Both the position numbers and the translations under genes were made by a program. From assembly GCA_963824645.1 (NCBI GenBank), contig CAWGQC010000005.1, forward strand, positions 434,001 through 498,000: DNA of 64,000 nucleotides, given 5' to 3'. The DNA comes from Bog-756 sp963824645. GTDB lineage: Bacteria > Actinomycetota > Acidimicrobiia > Acidimicrobiales > RAAP-2. This document shows positions 25,757 through 34,485 of this stretch, one piece after another; within the stretch, counting starts at the first letter, position 1, and every line of letters starts with the position of its first letter. The notes beneath the pieces were generated by a model. That model made no database searches. It saw only the letters and a program-made list of their open reading frames with translations, and was not told the origin of the DNA.

Positions 25757-27082
25757 TCAGGCGGCATCTCCACGGGCTCGACCGGCTGCGGCCTCCTCCG
25801 AGATGAGGATCGACGGCCCCTCGGATGTCTGCCCTTCGACACTCGCGGCGTTATCGGCATCAGAGTTCTTGAGCCTGGCCTGGTGTCGCCACATGAGCAG
25901 CCCGGCGGCTACCACTGTGGCCACCGCCCCCGACAGCAGGGCCACCCGCGGATTCGTCCACTGGGCGATGGCCCCCACCAGCGGCGCACCTATCGGTGTC
26001 GTGCCCAAAAAGGCCATGGCGTACAGGGCCATGACACGGCCGCGCATGGCCGGATCGGAGGTGAGTTGCAAGGTGGCATTGGCAGTGGCGATGAATCCGA
26101 TGGAGGCGGCCCCCATGAAGACGATGAAGACACAAGCGACAGTCAACGTCGGCGCCAGGGCCACGGCGGCCAGGAGTCCACCGAACACCAGGGCCAGAAT
26201 CTGGAGCAGGCGCGGTGTAGGACGGGCCCGGTGGGCGGCGAAGAGCCCGCCCACCACGGCACCTATGCCCATGCAGGCGGTCAGCAGCGAGTACGTCCCC
26301 GCTCCCCCGTGGAAGGTGACCTTGGCCAACAGGGCCAGGGTGACCGTGAAGTTGTAGGCGAAGATCCCGATGAGAGCGATAGCCAGCAGAGTGTTGCGCA
26401 GCGACGGGGTGCGCCACACGTAACGGAATCCCTCCCGGATCTGACCCTTGGCCCGGGCCACCGGTTCGGTGCGGTGCAGCTCCGACGATCGCATCATGGC
26501 CAGACCGAAGAGAACGGCCACATAGGACACGGCGTTGATGAAGAAGCAGGCGCCCAGCCCGAAGATGACGATCACCACTCCACCGATGGCCGGGCCGACA
26601 ATCCGTGACGCGTTCATGACGACGGTGTTGAGGCTCACCGCGTTGGGTAGATCGTCACGCCCGACCATCTCCATCACGAAGGTCTGCCGGGCCGGGTTGT
26701 CGAAGACATTGACGAAGCCGAGCAGGAGCGCCAGGACATACACCTGCCAGAGCTGCACCGCATCGCTCACCACCAGGCAGCCGAGCACCAGAGCGAGTAC
26801 GCCCCCGGCCGTCTGGGTCACATACAGAAGGTGGCGCTTGTTGACCCGGTCGGCCACCAGTCCCCCGACGGGCCCGAACAGAAGCATGGGTAGGAACTGC
26901 AATCCGACGACGATCCCCAGGTCGACGCCGCTGTCGGACAAGTGGAGGACGAGCCAGGCCTGCGCCACCGTCTGCATCCAGGTACCCGACACCGAGATGA
27001 GCTGGGCCGTGAAATAGAGCCGGTAGTTGCGGATCCGGAGCGAGCTGAAGGTCTGGTGGATGGCGCTGTGCAGCCTGGTCAT
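25757..27082 (-). CDS. MFS exporter (MFS_3 / enterobactin-exporter-like)
   Basis: A 441-residue major facilitator protein with twelve hydrophobic segments. The N-terminal half shows FRIRNYRLYF-type entry (LRIRNYRLYFTAQLISVSG), GPVGGLVADRVNKRHLL as the loop 2-3 motif, and DNPARQTFVMEMVGRDDLPN, which marks the MFS_3 group of drug and siderophore exporters. The tail is hydrophilic. The ATG overlaps the stop of the MarR gene (ATGA), so regulator and pump form one operon. A role in efflux controlled by the MarR protein is inferred from this arrangement; the substrate is unknown. Confidence 0.88.
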   Translation of the reverse strand: MTRLHSAIHQTFSSLRIRNYRLYFTAQLISVSGTWMQTVAQAWLVLHLSDSGVDLGIVVGLQFLPMLLFGPVGGLVADRVNKRHLLYVTQTAGGVLALVLGCLVVSDAVQLWQVYVLALLLGFVNVFDNPARQTFVMEMVGRDDLPNAVSLNTVVMNASRIVGPAIGGVVIVIFGLGACFFINAVSYVAVLFGLAMMRSSELHRTEPVARAKGQIREGFRYVWRTPSLRNTLLAIALIGIFAYNFTVTLALLAKVTFHGGAGTYSLLTACMGIGAVVGGLFAAHRARPTPRLLQILALVFGGLLAAVALAPTLTVACVFIVFMGAASIGFIATANATLQLTSDPAMRGRVMALYAMAFLGTTPIGAPLVGAIAQWTNPRVALLSGAVATVVAAGLLMWRHQARLKNSDADNAASVEGQTSEGPSILISEEAAAGRARGDAA

Positions 27083-27538
27083 GACTCGTCCACGGCGGCC
27101 AGGCGCTCGAGCAGAACGGTCAGATCACCGAGGGACGGATCTCTCCTCCGGCGTCAGCTGGAGAAGCCGCTCGGCCAGAAAGGCATTTTTGGCCGAGCGG
27201 TTGTGGTCGAGAACGGCCTGTCCCTGCAGGGAGAGGGTCACCCGGGCCACCCGACGGTCGCTGGGATCGACGACCCGGGTGACGTAGCCCATGTTCTCGA
27301 GGGCGCCGACGATACGGGTCATGGAAGGAGGTTGGACCGCCTCACGGGCGGCCAAGGCACCCAAGGTCGGTGAACCCAGCTTGGCCACGCTGGTCAGGGC
27401 CGAGGACTGCGAGGGCGACAGACCGCCGACCCCCTGCTGGCGCAGGCGCCTCTGCAACCGGGTGACCGCCATCCGCAGCCGAGAGGCCAGCTCGGTATCG
27501 ACTTGTTCACCTGTTGTGATTTCGCCTGTCACACTCAC
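27079..27538 (-). CDS. MarR-family transcriptional regulator (frameshift near the 3' end)
   Basis: About 150 residues of winged helix-turn-helix protein: ELASRLRMAVTRLQRRLRQ (dimer helix), then LSPSQSSALTSVAKLGSPTLGALA and PSMTRIVGALENMGYV (recognition helix), then DPSDRRVARVTLSLQGQAVL (the wing). After LTPEE, near 27136, the frame changes. The adjacent frame reads DPSLGDLTVLLERLAAVDES and stops at 27079, overlapping the MFS ATG. The start GTG 27538 has TATGAT six bases upstream, a leaderless layout. It should repress itself and the exporter through the inverted repeat at 27555-27571. Confidence 0.8.
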
Positions 27539-27554
27539 GTCACCATCATAGTAG

Positions 27555-27571
27555 TTAGTTAGCGGAACTAA
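27555..27571. promoter_or_regulatory. Candidate MarR operator
   Basis: TTAGTT-AGCGG-AACTAA is a perfect 6-5-6 inverted repeat just upstream of the -10 (TATGAT) of the marR-exporter operon. It is where an autorepressor of this family would be expected. Confidence 0.5.
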
Positions 27572-27702
27572 AACAATGAGACGGATGATGGCTCGAAAAG
27601 GCTGACAACGCCGAGACGGACCGAACGACACCGACGGAGCGGTCGGCACCTCGAGGATAGAGAGGGGGAACTCCGGGTCAGGGGGTCGGTGGATCCAGGC
27701 GA

Positions 27703-28125
27703 TCAGAGACTGGGGACGTAACCGCCGCGGCCGAGGGACTGGCTCTCGAACGGATCGGCCTCCTCGTCGACACCGCCGCGGACTTCGGTGACCCACGGCA
27801 GGCGGTCATGCAGGATCCGCTCGACTCCCCCTTGGAGGGTGGAGGCGCTGACTGCGCAGGAACTGCAGGCCCCCTGGAGCTGGACCTCCACCACCCCGGT
27901 GGTCACATCGGCGAAAAGGAGGGCGAGGTCGCCCCCGTCGGCCTGCACGGCCGGGCGCATCAGCTCGATGAGGCCGGTCAACTGACCCATACGCTCGCTC
28001 CGCTCGTCCTCGGAGATATCCACCACGCCGGGGCCGGAGGCGCTTTCCGCCCTCGTCCCGGCATCGTTGGTCTCTTCGATGTCGGCCTCGTCGATGTCTG
28101 GGGTGTCGAGCTGGTCTGAACCCAC
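27703..28125 (-). CDS. NifU-like Fe-S scaffold domain protein
   Basis: About 140 residues. After an acidic N-terminal tail (DEADIEETNDAGTRAE), the C-terminal domain reads LIELMRPAVQADGGDLALL, then QGACSSCAVSASTLQGGVE. This is the NifU C-terminal domain with its CxxC ligand pair that assembles or transfers a 4Fe-4S cluster. Start GTG 28125 is chosen because it precedes the acidic tail without extending into the divergent gene's promoter. Related actinobacterial proteins are single-domain Nfu carriers; this one has a longer acidic tail. Confidence 0.8.
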   Translation of the reverse strand: MGSDQLDTPDIDEADIEETNDAGTRAESASGPGVVDISEDERSERMGQLTGLIELMRPAVQADGGDLALLFADVTTGVVEVQLQGACSSCAVSASTLQGGVERILHDRLPWVTEVRGGVDEEADPFESQSLGRGGYVPSL

Positions 28126-28278
28126 AACCTGTCCTCTCGTCCGGGATCGGTGGAACCTGCCTGCGGCGGCCCGCACACTCCGGCGTCCCCCAGTCTGCCG
28201 CGTGGGCCGGTCATTCCGTGCAGCGTCCTCCGGTCAGGATTGATTCCCAGCCCCCGGACGGGGCGGTTACCATGCATT

Positions 28279-29304
28279 GTGCCCTTGGAGCGAACCGCTA
28301 CTCCCCCGGGGCCGATCGGACTCATCCTGCCCACCTTCGTGCAAGACACAACCCCCCCGTGGGTCGTGTCCGGGAGTTCGTTCGGCTGGCAGGGGCGGCC
28401 GGCTCCGGTGGCCGACGCCCCCCTCGCTCCGCTGGATCCCATCGCCCACCTCGGCTCTCTGTGCCGCCAAGCCGAGGACCTGGGGGCCGACGTCCTGTGG
28501 GCCTGCGACCACCTGTTCTGGCACGGACCCTGTCTCGAACCCATGGTGGCGCTGACGGTGGCGGCCACAGCCACCACCACTGCCTGGTTGGGCACCAGCG
28601 TGATGCAGCTCCCCCTGCGACAGGCGCCGGAGGTGGCCAAGCAGGCGGGGTCCCTCCAGACGCTGTCGGGCGGCCGGTTCATCCTGGGCGTGGGTGTGGG
28701 CAGTCATCCCGGCGAATATGAGCAGGCCGGCGTGGACTACCACACGAGGGGCCGGCTCCTGGACACAGGCATGGCCGAGCTGGAGCGATCGTGGGCCAGC
28801 GGAGGGGGGATCAACTCCGGCGACCCGACCGGGGCTGTGGCGAGCCGGTACCGGCAGTTGCCCGATCCGGTGAGTGTGCCGGTATGGGTGGGTGGATCAT
28901 CCGAGGCCGCCCTACGGCGGGCGGCCGGTTCCGCCGATGGGTGGATGCCTCTTTTTCTCAACGTGGAGGAGTACGCCGATGCCGTCGAACGGCTCCGCAA
29001 GGAATGCGACGGGGCCGGTCGGGATCCGGACGAGGTCACGCCCTCGCTGGCCCTGTTCGTTTCCATCGACGACGATCCGGCCCGGAGTCTGGCCCGCGGC
29101 ACCCAGTGGATGGGATCGCTCTACGGACTTCCGGCCAAGGCCTTCGCCCGACACCTGGTCAGCGGCACGGCCGACGAAGTGGCGTCGACAGTGGCCGCCT
29201 TCGGCGCCGCCGGAGCCCGGCACGTGGCCATCTATGTGACAGCAGACGAACCGCTTGGCCAGTTCGAGCGCCTGGTAGCCGCTCTACCGGCCGCCGGGGT
29301 ATGA
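28279..29304 (+). CDS. luciferase-like (LLM class) flavin/F420-dependent oxidoreductase
   Basis: A 341-residue TIM-barrel protein of the bacterial luciferase-like family. PIGLILPTF opens the barrel. LGADVLWACDHLF, LGTSVMQLPLRQAPEVAKQAGSL and GRFILGVGVGSHPGEYEQAG are the conserved cofactor-facing strands. The C-terminal GTADEVASTVAAFGAAGARHV completes the barrel. In Actinobacteria such proteins usually use F420, but FMN cannot be excluded. The GTG at 28279 is supported by TACCAT five bases upstream and by homology beginning just after it. Confidence 0.85.
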   Translation: MPLERTATPPGPIGLILPTFVQDTTPPWVVSGSSFGWQGRPAPVADAPLAPLDPIAHLGSLCRQAEDLGADVLWACDHLFWHGPCLEPMVALTVAATATTTAWLGTSVMQLPLRQAPEVAKQAGSLQTLSGGRFILGVGVGSHPGEYEQAGVDYHTRGRLLDTGMAELERSWASGGGINSGDPTGAVASRYRQLPDPVSVPVWVGGSSEAALRRAAGSADGWMPLFLNVEEYADAVERLRKECDGAGRDPDEVTPSLALFVSIDDDPARSLARGTQWMGSLYGLPAKAFARHLVSGTADEVASTVAAFGAAGARHVAIYVTADEPLGQFERLVAALPAAGV

Positions 29305-29320
29305 ACGAAAGAGTAAAGAG

Positions 29321-30493
29321 GTGACCATGGACCACTCCACTCGCATCGTGGGATCGGCTATGACGGCCATGAACCGGCGTGACCGAATCGCCGACGATAT
29401 GGCCACCGAAGTGGTGGCCGACGCCCTCGCCGACGCCGACATTGCCCCCGACCAGGTCAACCTGGTCATCTTCGGCAATGCCACCGCCGGCCGACTGGTC
29501 GACCAGGGTTGTATCCGCGGTCAGACGTTCCTGCGACAGGCCGGGCTGCGCAACGCCGGCATCGTCAACGTGGACAACTCCTGTGCCGGTGGGGCGTCGG
29601 CCCTTCATCTGGCCAACCTGGCTGCCCTGGGAGGTGCCGGCACCGTTCTGGCCGTGGGTGTCGAGAAGATGTGGACCGGAGACCGAGCCGGCACCCTGGC
29701 CGGCATCGAGGACGGCGTGCCCCTCAGCGACCGGATCCGCATGCATGCTGAGCTGGAGAACCCCTCCGGCTCCGTCCTCATGGCCCTCAACGCGGCATGG
29801 ACGGTGACCCAGATGGAGCAGCGTGACGCCACCGTCGAACAGTTCGCCGCCACCGCCGTCAAGGCCCGACGACATGGCGCCCTCAATCCCAAGGCCCAGT
29901 TCCAGTCCGAGGTCACTCTGGACGAGGTCCTACACTCCCCTTCCATAGTCCCCCCCCTGACCCGTCTCATGTGCTCGTCCTTCACCGACGGGGCTGCTGC
30001 CGTCGTGTTGTCGACCGCACCCAGGCCCGGTGCCCCACGGATCCGGGGCAGCATCAGTCGGTCCGGTAACGGGGATATGGACTACCACGACCGGCTGGCC
30101 GAGGCCGCCCTGGCGGCGTGGGATGACGCCGGCATCGACCCGGCCGACGCCGACCTGGTCGAGCTGCACGATGCCACCAGCGCCGAGGAGCTCTATGCCC
30201 TCGAGTCGCTCGGCTTCTTCAAGCCCGGTGACGCCGGACCGGCCACGGCGGCCGGAACGACCACCATCGGCGGCTCCGGTGTCACGGTGAACACCAGTGG
30301 GGGCTTGGTCTCCCGGGGCCACCCACTCGGAGCCACCGGCATCGCCCAGGTGGTCGAACTCACCGATCAGCTATGGGGCCGAGCCGGCCGGCGGCAGGTG
30401 GAGGGAGCCCGACTGGCGGTGGCAGCCAATACGGGTGGCATTATCGGTACTGACGCAGCGTTCATCGGCATCCACATACTCGAGGCGGACTGA
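29321..30493 (+). CDS. thiolase-family acyltransferase lacking the C-terminal catalytic cysteine
   Basis: A 390-residue thiolase-superfamily protein. The acylatable cysteine is in DNSCAGGASALHL (Cys88), and the catalytic histidine is in GGLVSRGHPLGATG. At the position where degradative and biosynthetic thiolases carry a second cysteine in a CxGGG-type block, this protein has AANTGGIIG, so Asn replaces Cys. That pattern resembles SCP2/lipid-transfer thiolases. It starts at GTG 29321, 16 bases after the oxidoreductase, and is followed within 25 bases by a FabH-like gene. Together they suggest acyl-chain condensation or retro-aldol chemistry. Confidence 0.85.
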   Translation: MTMDHSTRIVGSAMTAMNRRDRIADDMATEVVADALADADIAPDQVNLVIFGNATAGRLVDQGCIRGQTFLRQAGLRNAGIVNVDNSCAGGASALHLANLAALGGAGTVLAVGVEKMWTGDRAGTLAGIEDGVPLSDRIRMHAELENPSGSVLMALNAAWTVTQMEQRDATVEQFAATAVKARRHGALNPKAQFQSEVTLDEVLHSPSIVPPLTRLMCSSFTDGAAAVVLSTAPRPGAPRIRGSISRSGNGDMDYHDRLAEAALAAWDDAGIDPADADLVELHDATSAEELYALESLGFFKPGDAGPATAAGTTTIGGSGVTVNTSGGLVSRGHPLGATGIAQVVELTDQLWGRAGRRQVEGARLAVAANTGGIIGTDAAFIGIHILEAD

Positions 30494-30514
30494 CCCTATG
30501 ACCACCAACCAAAC

Positions 30515-31450
30515 ATGATCGGCAACCGCGGAGGCATCATCACCGGGTGGGGTATCGCCGTACCCGACAAGGTGGTCACCAACGACGACCTGTCCGTGAC
30601 CATGGACACCAACGACGCATGGATTCAGGAACGGACCGGAATCCGTGAGCGCCGGATCGGCGGCACCACCTCCCAGCTGGCCATCGAGGCCGGTCTGGCC
30701 GCCCTGGCCAAAGCGGGCCGGCGCCCCGACGAGATCGACAGCGTCATTCTGGCCACCACCACCCCCGATCAGATCGTGCCGGGCACCTCGGCCACCGTGC
30801 AGGACGGCATCGGCGTTCCGGGCGGGGCCTTCGACGTCAACGCCGCCTGTTCCGGATTCGTCTATGCCCTGGCCGTGGCGCACGGGATGCTGGCCATCGG
30901 GTCTGAGCGGCTGCTGGTCATCGGGTCCGAGACGCTGAGCCGGATCACCGACTGGGACGACCGGTCGGTCGCCGTGCTGGTCGGGGACGGCGCCGGCGCG
31001 GTGGTGCTGGAGGCGGTCGACGGCCCGGGCCAGTTGCTGTCCTGGACGCTGGGCGCCGACGGCTCTCTCCGCCATCTCCTCAAGTGCGACCACGGTGGCT
31101 ACCTGTACATGGACGGCAAGGAGGTCTTCCGCAAAGCCGTCCGGGTGGTGGTGGAGTCGGCCGAGCAGGTGATCGCCGAGGCCGGCCTGACCCCCGACGA
31201 CATCGATCTGATCGTCCCCCACCAGGCCAACTTGCGGATCATCAGCGCCGCCTGCCAGCGCCTCGGGGTTCCCGAGGAGAAGGCCGTGGTGGTGATCGAC
31301 CGCTACGGCAACACGTCGTCGGCCTCCATCCCGCTGGCCCTCGTCGATGCGCTCGATACCGGACGGCTACAGAAGGGCCATCACGTACTGCTAACCGGAT
31401 TCGGCGGCGGCATGACGTGGGCCAGCGCCGTGCTGCGCTGGGGCGGATGA
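30515..31450 (+). CDS. beta-ketoacyl-ACP synthase III-like protein (FabH family)
   Basis: A 311-residue thiolase-fold synthase with the complete FabH triad: Cys112 in NAACSGFVYAL, His236 in PHQANLR and Asn266 in YGNTSSAS. The N-terminus (GWGIAVPDKVVTNDDL) and GFGGGMTWASAVLRW at the end match FabH. It condenses an acyl-CoA primer with malonyl-ACP, or in relatives transfers or condenses acyl-CoAs. Neighbours are the thiolase-like gene upstream and a nucleotidyltransferase whose ATG overlaps its stop (ATGA). The gene is far from a fatty acid synthesis cluster, so a special primer or product is possible. Confidence 0.88.
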   Translation: MIGNRGGIITGWGIAVPDKVVTNDDLSVTMDTNDAWIQERTGIRERRIGGTTSQLAIEAGLAALAKAGRRPDEIDSVILATTTPDQIVPGTSATVQDGIGVPGGAFDVNAACSGFVYALAVAHGMLAIGSERLLVIGSETLSRITDWDDRSVAVLVGDGAGAVVLEAVDGPGQLLSWTLGADGSLRHLLKCDHGGYLYMDGKEVFRKAVRVVVESAEQVIAEAGLTPDDIDLIVPHQANLRIISAACQRLGVPEEKAVVVIDRYGNTSSASIPLALVDALDTGRLQKGHHVLLTGFGGGMTWASAVLRWGG

Positions 31451-32349
31451 CGGGGAGCGCCGCTCCCGCTCTGGTGGTGTTGGCCGCCGGCATGGCCCGC
31501 CGGTACGGAGGGTGCAAGCCTCTGGCGCCCATCGGGCCCAACGGTGAGGCGGTGATCGATCTTCTGGTCAGCGACGCCGTAGCGGCCGGATTCGGGCGGG
31601 TCGTTCTCGTCCTCCATCCGGAGACGGGGCCGGCCATCCGGTACCACGTCGAGCGTTGCTGGCCCAACTCGGTGGATGTCCATTTCGCCCAACAACGCCT
31701 GCCCCTGGGCACCGTGCACGCCGTGCTGGCGGCCCGGGGCGCACTCGAGGAGGGCACGTCATTCGCCGTTTGCAACGCTGACGACATCTACGGCGAGAAG
31801 GCCATGGGCCTTTTGGTCGACCAGCTCCGGAGCGGGGCGAGGGAACACGTGCTCATCGGCTATCACCTGAGCGCCACCGTGGCCACCGATGATCCGGTGA
31901 CCCGCGGTATCTGTGAGGTCGACGAAAGCGGTTACCTTCGAGCCCTCACCGAACGACGACAAGTGACCCGACACGACAACGGGCTCAGCTTCACCTCCGA
32001 GGACGGGACGGAACCCTCCAAGCTCGACGGCTCCTCGCCGGCGTCGGTCAACCTGTGGGGTTTCCAGGCGGACATATGGGACTTGTTCGATGCCGCCATG
32101 AAGACCTCCGGGCTGGACGAGCAGGCCCTACTGGAGGCGGTAGCGGCCGGGGCCGATATGCCCAAGGCCGAAGTGCTCCTTCCCGAAGTGGTGGCGACCA
32201 TGGTGGCGGACGACAACGGGCTACCGGTACGGGTCATCGTCACCGACGAGAAGCTGGTCGGTGTCACCCACGCCGCCGACCTTCCGGTGGTCAGTGCCGA
32301 ACTGGCCCGTCAGGTGGCCTGGGGGATCAGGCCCAACCGGCTCTGGTAG
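31447..32349 (+). CDS. nucleotidyltransferase (NTP_transferase family)
   Basis: About 300 residues. VVLAAGMARRYGGCKPLAPIG is the nucleotide-binding signature of sugar-1-phosphate nucleotidylyltransferases. FAVCNADDIYG provides the metal-binding acids and SVNLWGFQADIW a later strand. It lacks the hexapeptide-repeat tail of bifunctional GlmU-type enzymes. It should activate a phosphosugar or similar with an NTP. The ATG overlaps the FabH stop, so the two are co-translated. Substrate is unknown. The pairing with condensing enzymes is unusual. Confidence 0.8.
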   Translation: MTGSAAPALVVLAAGMARRYGGCKPLAPIGPNGEAVIDLLVSDAVAAGFGRVVLVLHPETGPAIRYHVERCWPNSVDVHFAQQRLPLGTVHAVLAARGALEEGTSFAVCNADDIYGEKAMGLLVDQLRSGAREHVLIGYHLSATVATDDPVTRGICEVDESGYLRALTERRQVTRHDNGLSFTSEDGTEPSKLDGSSPASVNLWGFQADIWDLFDAAMKTSGLDEQALLEAVAAGADMPKAEVLLPEVVATMVADDNGLPVRVIVTDEKLVGVTHAADLPVVSAELARQVAWGIRPNRLW

Positions 32350-32355
32350 GCAAGA

Positions 32356-33381
32356 TCAGGGAAGCGGGTTGGCCTCACCGAAGCTGCCGAGGGCGGCTCG
32401 GCCCAGGAAGAGCACGTAGCCCTGCGAGTCGAGATCGGGATGCTGGACGAAGAGATCGGCCCCCTCCAGTTGCCGGTGCAGTTGCTTGAGCCCCCGATAC
32501 GGAACGGTGGGCAGCACATGGTGTTCGAAGTGGTACTCCATCCTGGCCCCCACCCAGCGGTTCTGCAGCCATCCGGCGCGGCTGGTGCGGGCTATCCAAC
32601 GCACCTTCTTCGGATCGCGCAGGGCCGGGTCGAAGTGCTCGGTGATCGTCTTCAGTCGGAGGATCAGGGGATACATGCAGATGATGGGTACCAACCAGAA
32701 GACGACGTAGAACAGGATCCCCCGCTCCACGCCCTGGAACAGGACGAACTGTCCGAGCACGATGAGCTGGGTGACGGCTTTCCCCACCAGCAGCTGCGGT
32801 CGGGTGAGCAGACTGGCCGGAGCCCCCGATTCCTGAGAGGTGCCCGAAATGCGTGTCGTCGCCCTCCGGAAGGCGGTGACGCCGAAGAGATCCTGGAGCA
32901 GAAGGAAGGTCAGACCGCCACGGCGGGCCGGCACCAGGTAGAACGTGCGGTCCGGATCCTGCTCCTGTCCCAGATAGCGGTGGTGGAGCCGGTGGGTCGG
33001 GCGGTACTCCTCGACCGAGTTGATGGTCCAGAAGGCGATGGCCCAGTTGCAGATCCTGTCGTTCGTACGGCGGGAGGCGGCCAAGAGGCCGTGCGATCCC
33101 TCGTGCAGGATGACGCCAAAGGCGTTCATACGCAGGCCCAACAGGGCCACCAGAACGACGCCGGCGGCCACCGCCCATCCCAGGGGCAGCCGGGGTAGCA
33201 GATTGGCGGCGGCGATCAGGACGGCCACCTCGACCCAGAGCAGTCCGATCGAAGTGAACGTGTCGAGGAGGGAAGGCTTCGAGAGCGCATCGATCTGGTC
33301 ACGGCTGACCAGCTCGACGAGCTGCTCCCGCCAGATGCGTTCGCTGTTGGCTGATGCGTCAAACCTGCTTTGCATCGCCAT
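32356..33381 (-). CDS. fatty acid desaturase (membrane di-iron)
   Basis: A 341-residue integral membrane desaturase/hydroxylase. The three histidine boxes are HEGSH (residues 93-97), HRLHH (130-134) and HFEHH (284-288), which bind the di-iron centre. Four main hydrophobic segments are seen (for example VAVLIAAANLL and FVLFQGVERGILFYVVFWLV). It inserts a double bond or hydroxyl into an acyl chain, or acts on a carotenoid-like substrate. A ribosome binding site (GGGAGGGCTCGGAAG) precedes the ATG. It is divergent from the methyltransferase gene, with a palindromic TACAGT promoter between them. Confidence 0.88.
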   Translation of the reverse strand: MAMQSRFDASANSERIWREQLVELVSRDQIDALSKPSLLDTFTSIGLLWVEVAVLIAAANLLPRLPLGWAVAAGVVLVALLGLRMNAFGVILHEGSHGLLAASRRTNDRICNWAIAFWTINSVEEYRPTHRLHHRYLGQEQDPDRTFYLVPARRGGLTFLLLQDLFGVTAFRRATTRISGTSQESGAPASLLTRPQLLVGKAVTQLIVLGQFVLFQGVERGILFYVVFWLVPIICMYPLILRLKTITEHFDPALRDPKKVRWIARTSRAGWLQNRWVGARMEYHFEHHVLPTVPYRGLKQLHRQLEGADLFVQHPDLDSQGYVLFLGRAALGSFGEANPLP

Positions 33382-33403
33382 CTTCCGAGCCCTCCCGGGT
33401 CCG

Positions 33404-33413
33404 ACTGTACAGT
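33404..33413. promoter_or_regulatory. Palindromic divergent promoter
   Basis: ACTGTACAGT is a perfect 10-base palindrome that reads TACAGT on both strands, giving two -10 elements sharing the central TA. It lies between the desaturase (-) and methyltransferase (+) genes. Unlike the copies at 1724 and 3402, both genes here have leaders with ribosome binding sites. Confidence 0.45.
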
Positions 33414-33450
33414 AACCAGCACGGGTCGATCAATGGAGAAGGGGCCGATC

Positions 33451-34441
33451 ATGACGCAGAACGGGGAGGCCCGGATCGACCTCGGCCCCGCCACCACCAG
33501 GTCCGATACGCCTGGCCACCAGCCCGTCCTGTGCCCGATATGCGACTCATCACGAACCCGGGTGCTCCGCACCGACGTGGTTGATCTCGAGTACTTCGTC
33601 GTCCCTCTCCGGCCCTTCGTCGTCCAGTCGTGCCAGGCCTGCGGATCGGAGTTTCTCGACCCCCGGCCAGTGGAGTCGGAACTCCCACCTTTCTATCCCG
33701 ACGACTACCACGCCTATAACGAGAACCACGGAGGGGTGGCCCGGCTGCTGGTCGAGCTGCGGGCCCGGTCCCGGGCCCGCTACTACGGGAGGCTCATCCA
33801 CCACTCGCCCGGGCGCCTGTTCGACGTCGGCACGGGTGACTGTCGTCATTTCGACGAGCTCCGCCGCTTCCTGGACCTGGAGTGCGCGGGCATCGAGATT
33901 CAGCCCGACGTGGCGGCCAAGGGGCGCCGGCGCGGCTACGACGTGCTGGAGGGGACACTTGGAAACGGCCGACCTGACCGACCATATCGGCCGGTACGAC
34001 GTTGTCTCCATGAACCACGTCCTCGAGCACGTCGTGCATCCGCGCACCATGTTGGAGCGAGCCCGGGACCTGTTGCGCTCGGAGGGGTACGTCATCGGGC
34101 AGTTGCCGACCGTGTCTTCGTGGGAGAACGCCATCTTCGGGCGCAACTGGGGTGGCTACCACTACCCCCGGCACCTGCAGATCCCTTCGAAAGGAGGGCT
34201 GGCCGCTCTCCTCACAGACATCGGGCTCACCGATGTGACCGTCCGGTCGGCCCCGCACATCCAGACCACCATCTCCCTCCAGAACTCCCTCATCCGCCGA
34301 GGGTGGCGGCCGACCATGCGTAACGGCAAGACGCCCATCTATACGGAGCTGATGGTGGCCGCCCTTCCCTACGAAACGGTGGCCTGGTTGTGCGACCAGG
34401 GCGGCATCGTCAACTTCCGGGCCCGTAAGCCGGCGGTCTGA
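33451..34441 (+). CDS. SAM-dependent methyltransferase with N-terminal CxxC pairs (frameshift near 33960)
   Basis: About 330 residues. The N-terminal part has CPICDSS and SCQACGSEF, paired cysteines typical of methyltransferases acting on sugars in O-antigen clusters (C-x2-C zinc knuckle). GRLFDVGTGDCRHFDEL is SAM motif I. Near 33960 the frame shifts, and the rest is found in the adjacent frame: DVVSMNHVLEHVVHPRTML, then GRNWGGYHYPRHLQIP. ATG 33451 is preceded by GGAGAAGGGG; an earlier ATG at 33433 is less likely. It opens the surface-glycan island. Confidence 0.75.
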
Positions 34442-34485
34442 CCGGTACGGCTGCCCGCGCCTTCGATCAGACGCCCAGGGTCGCC

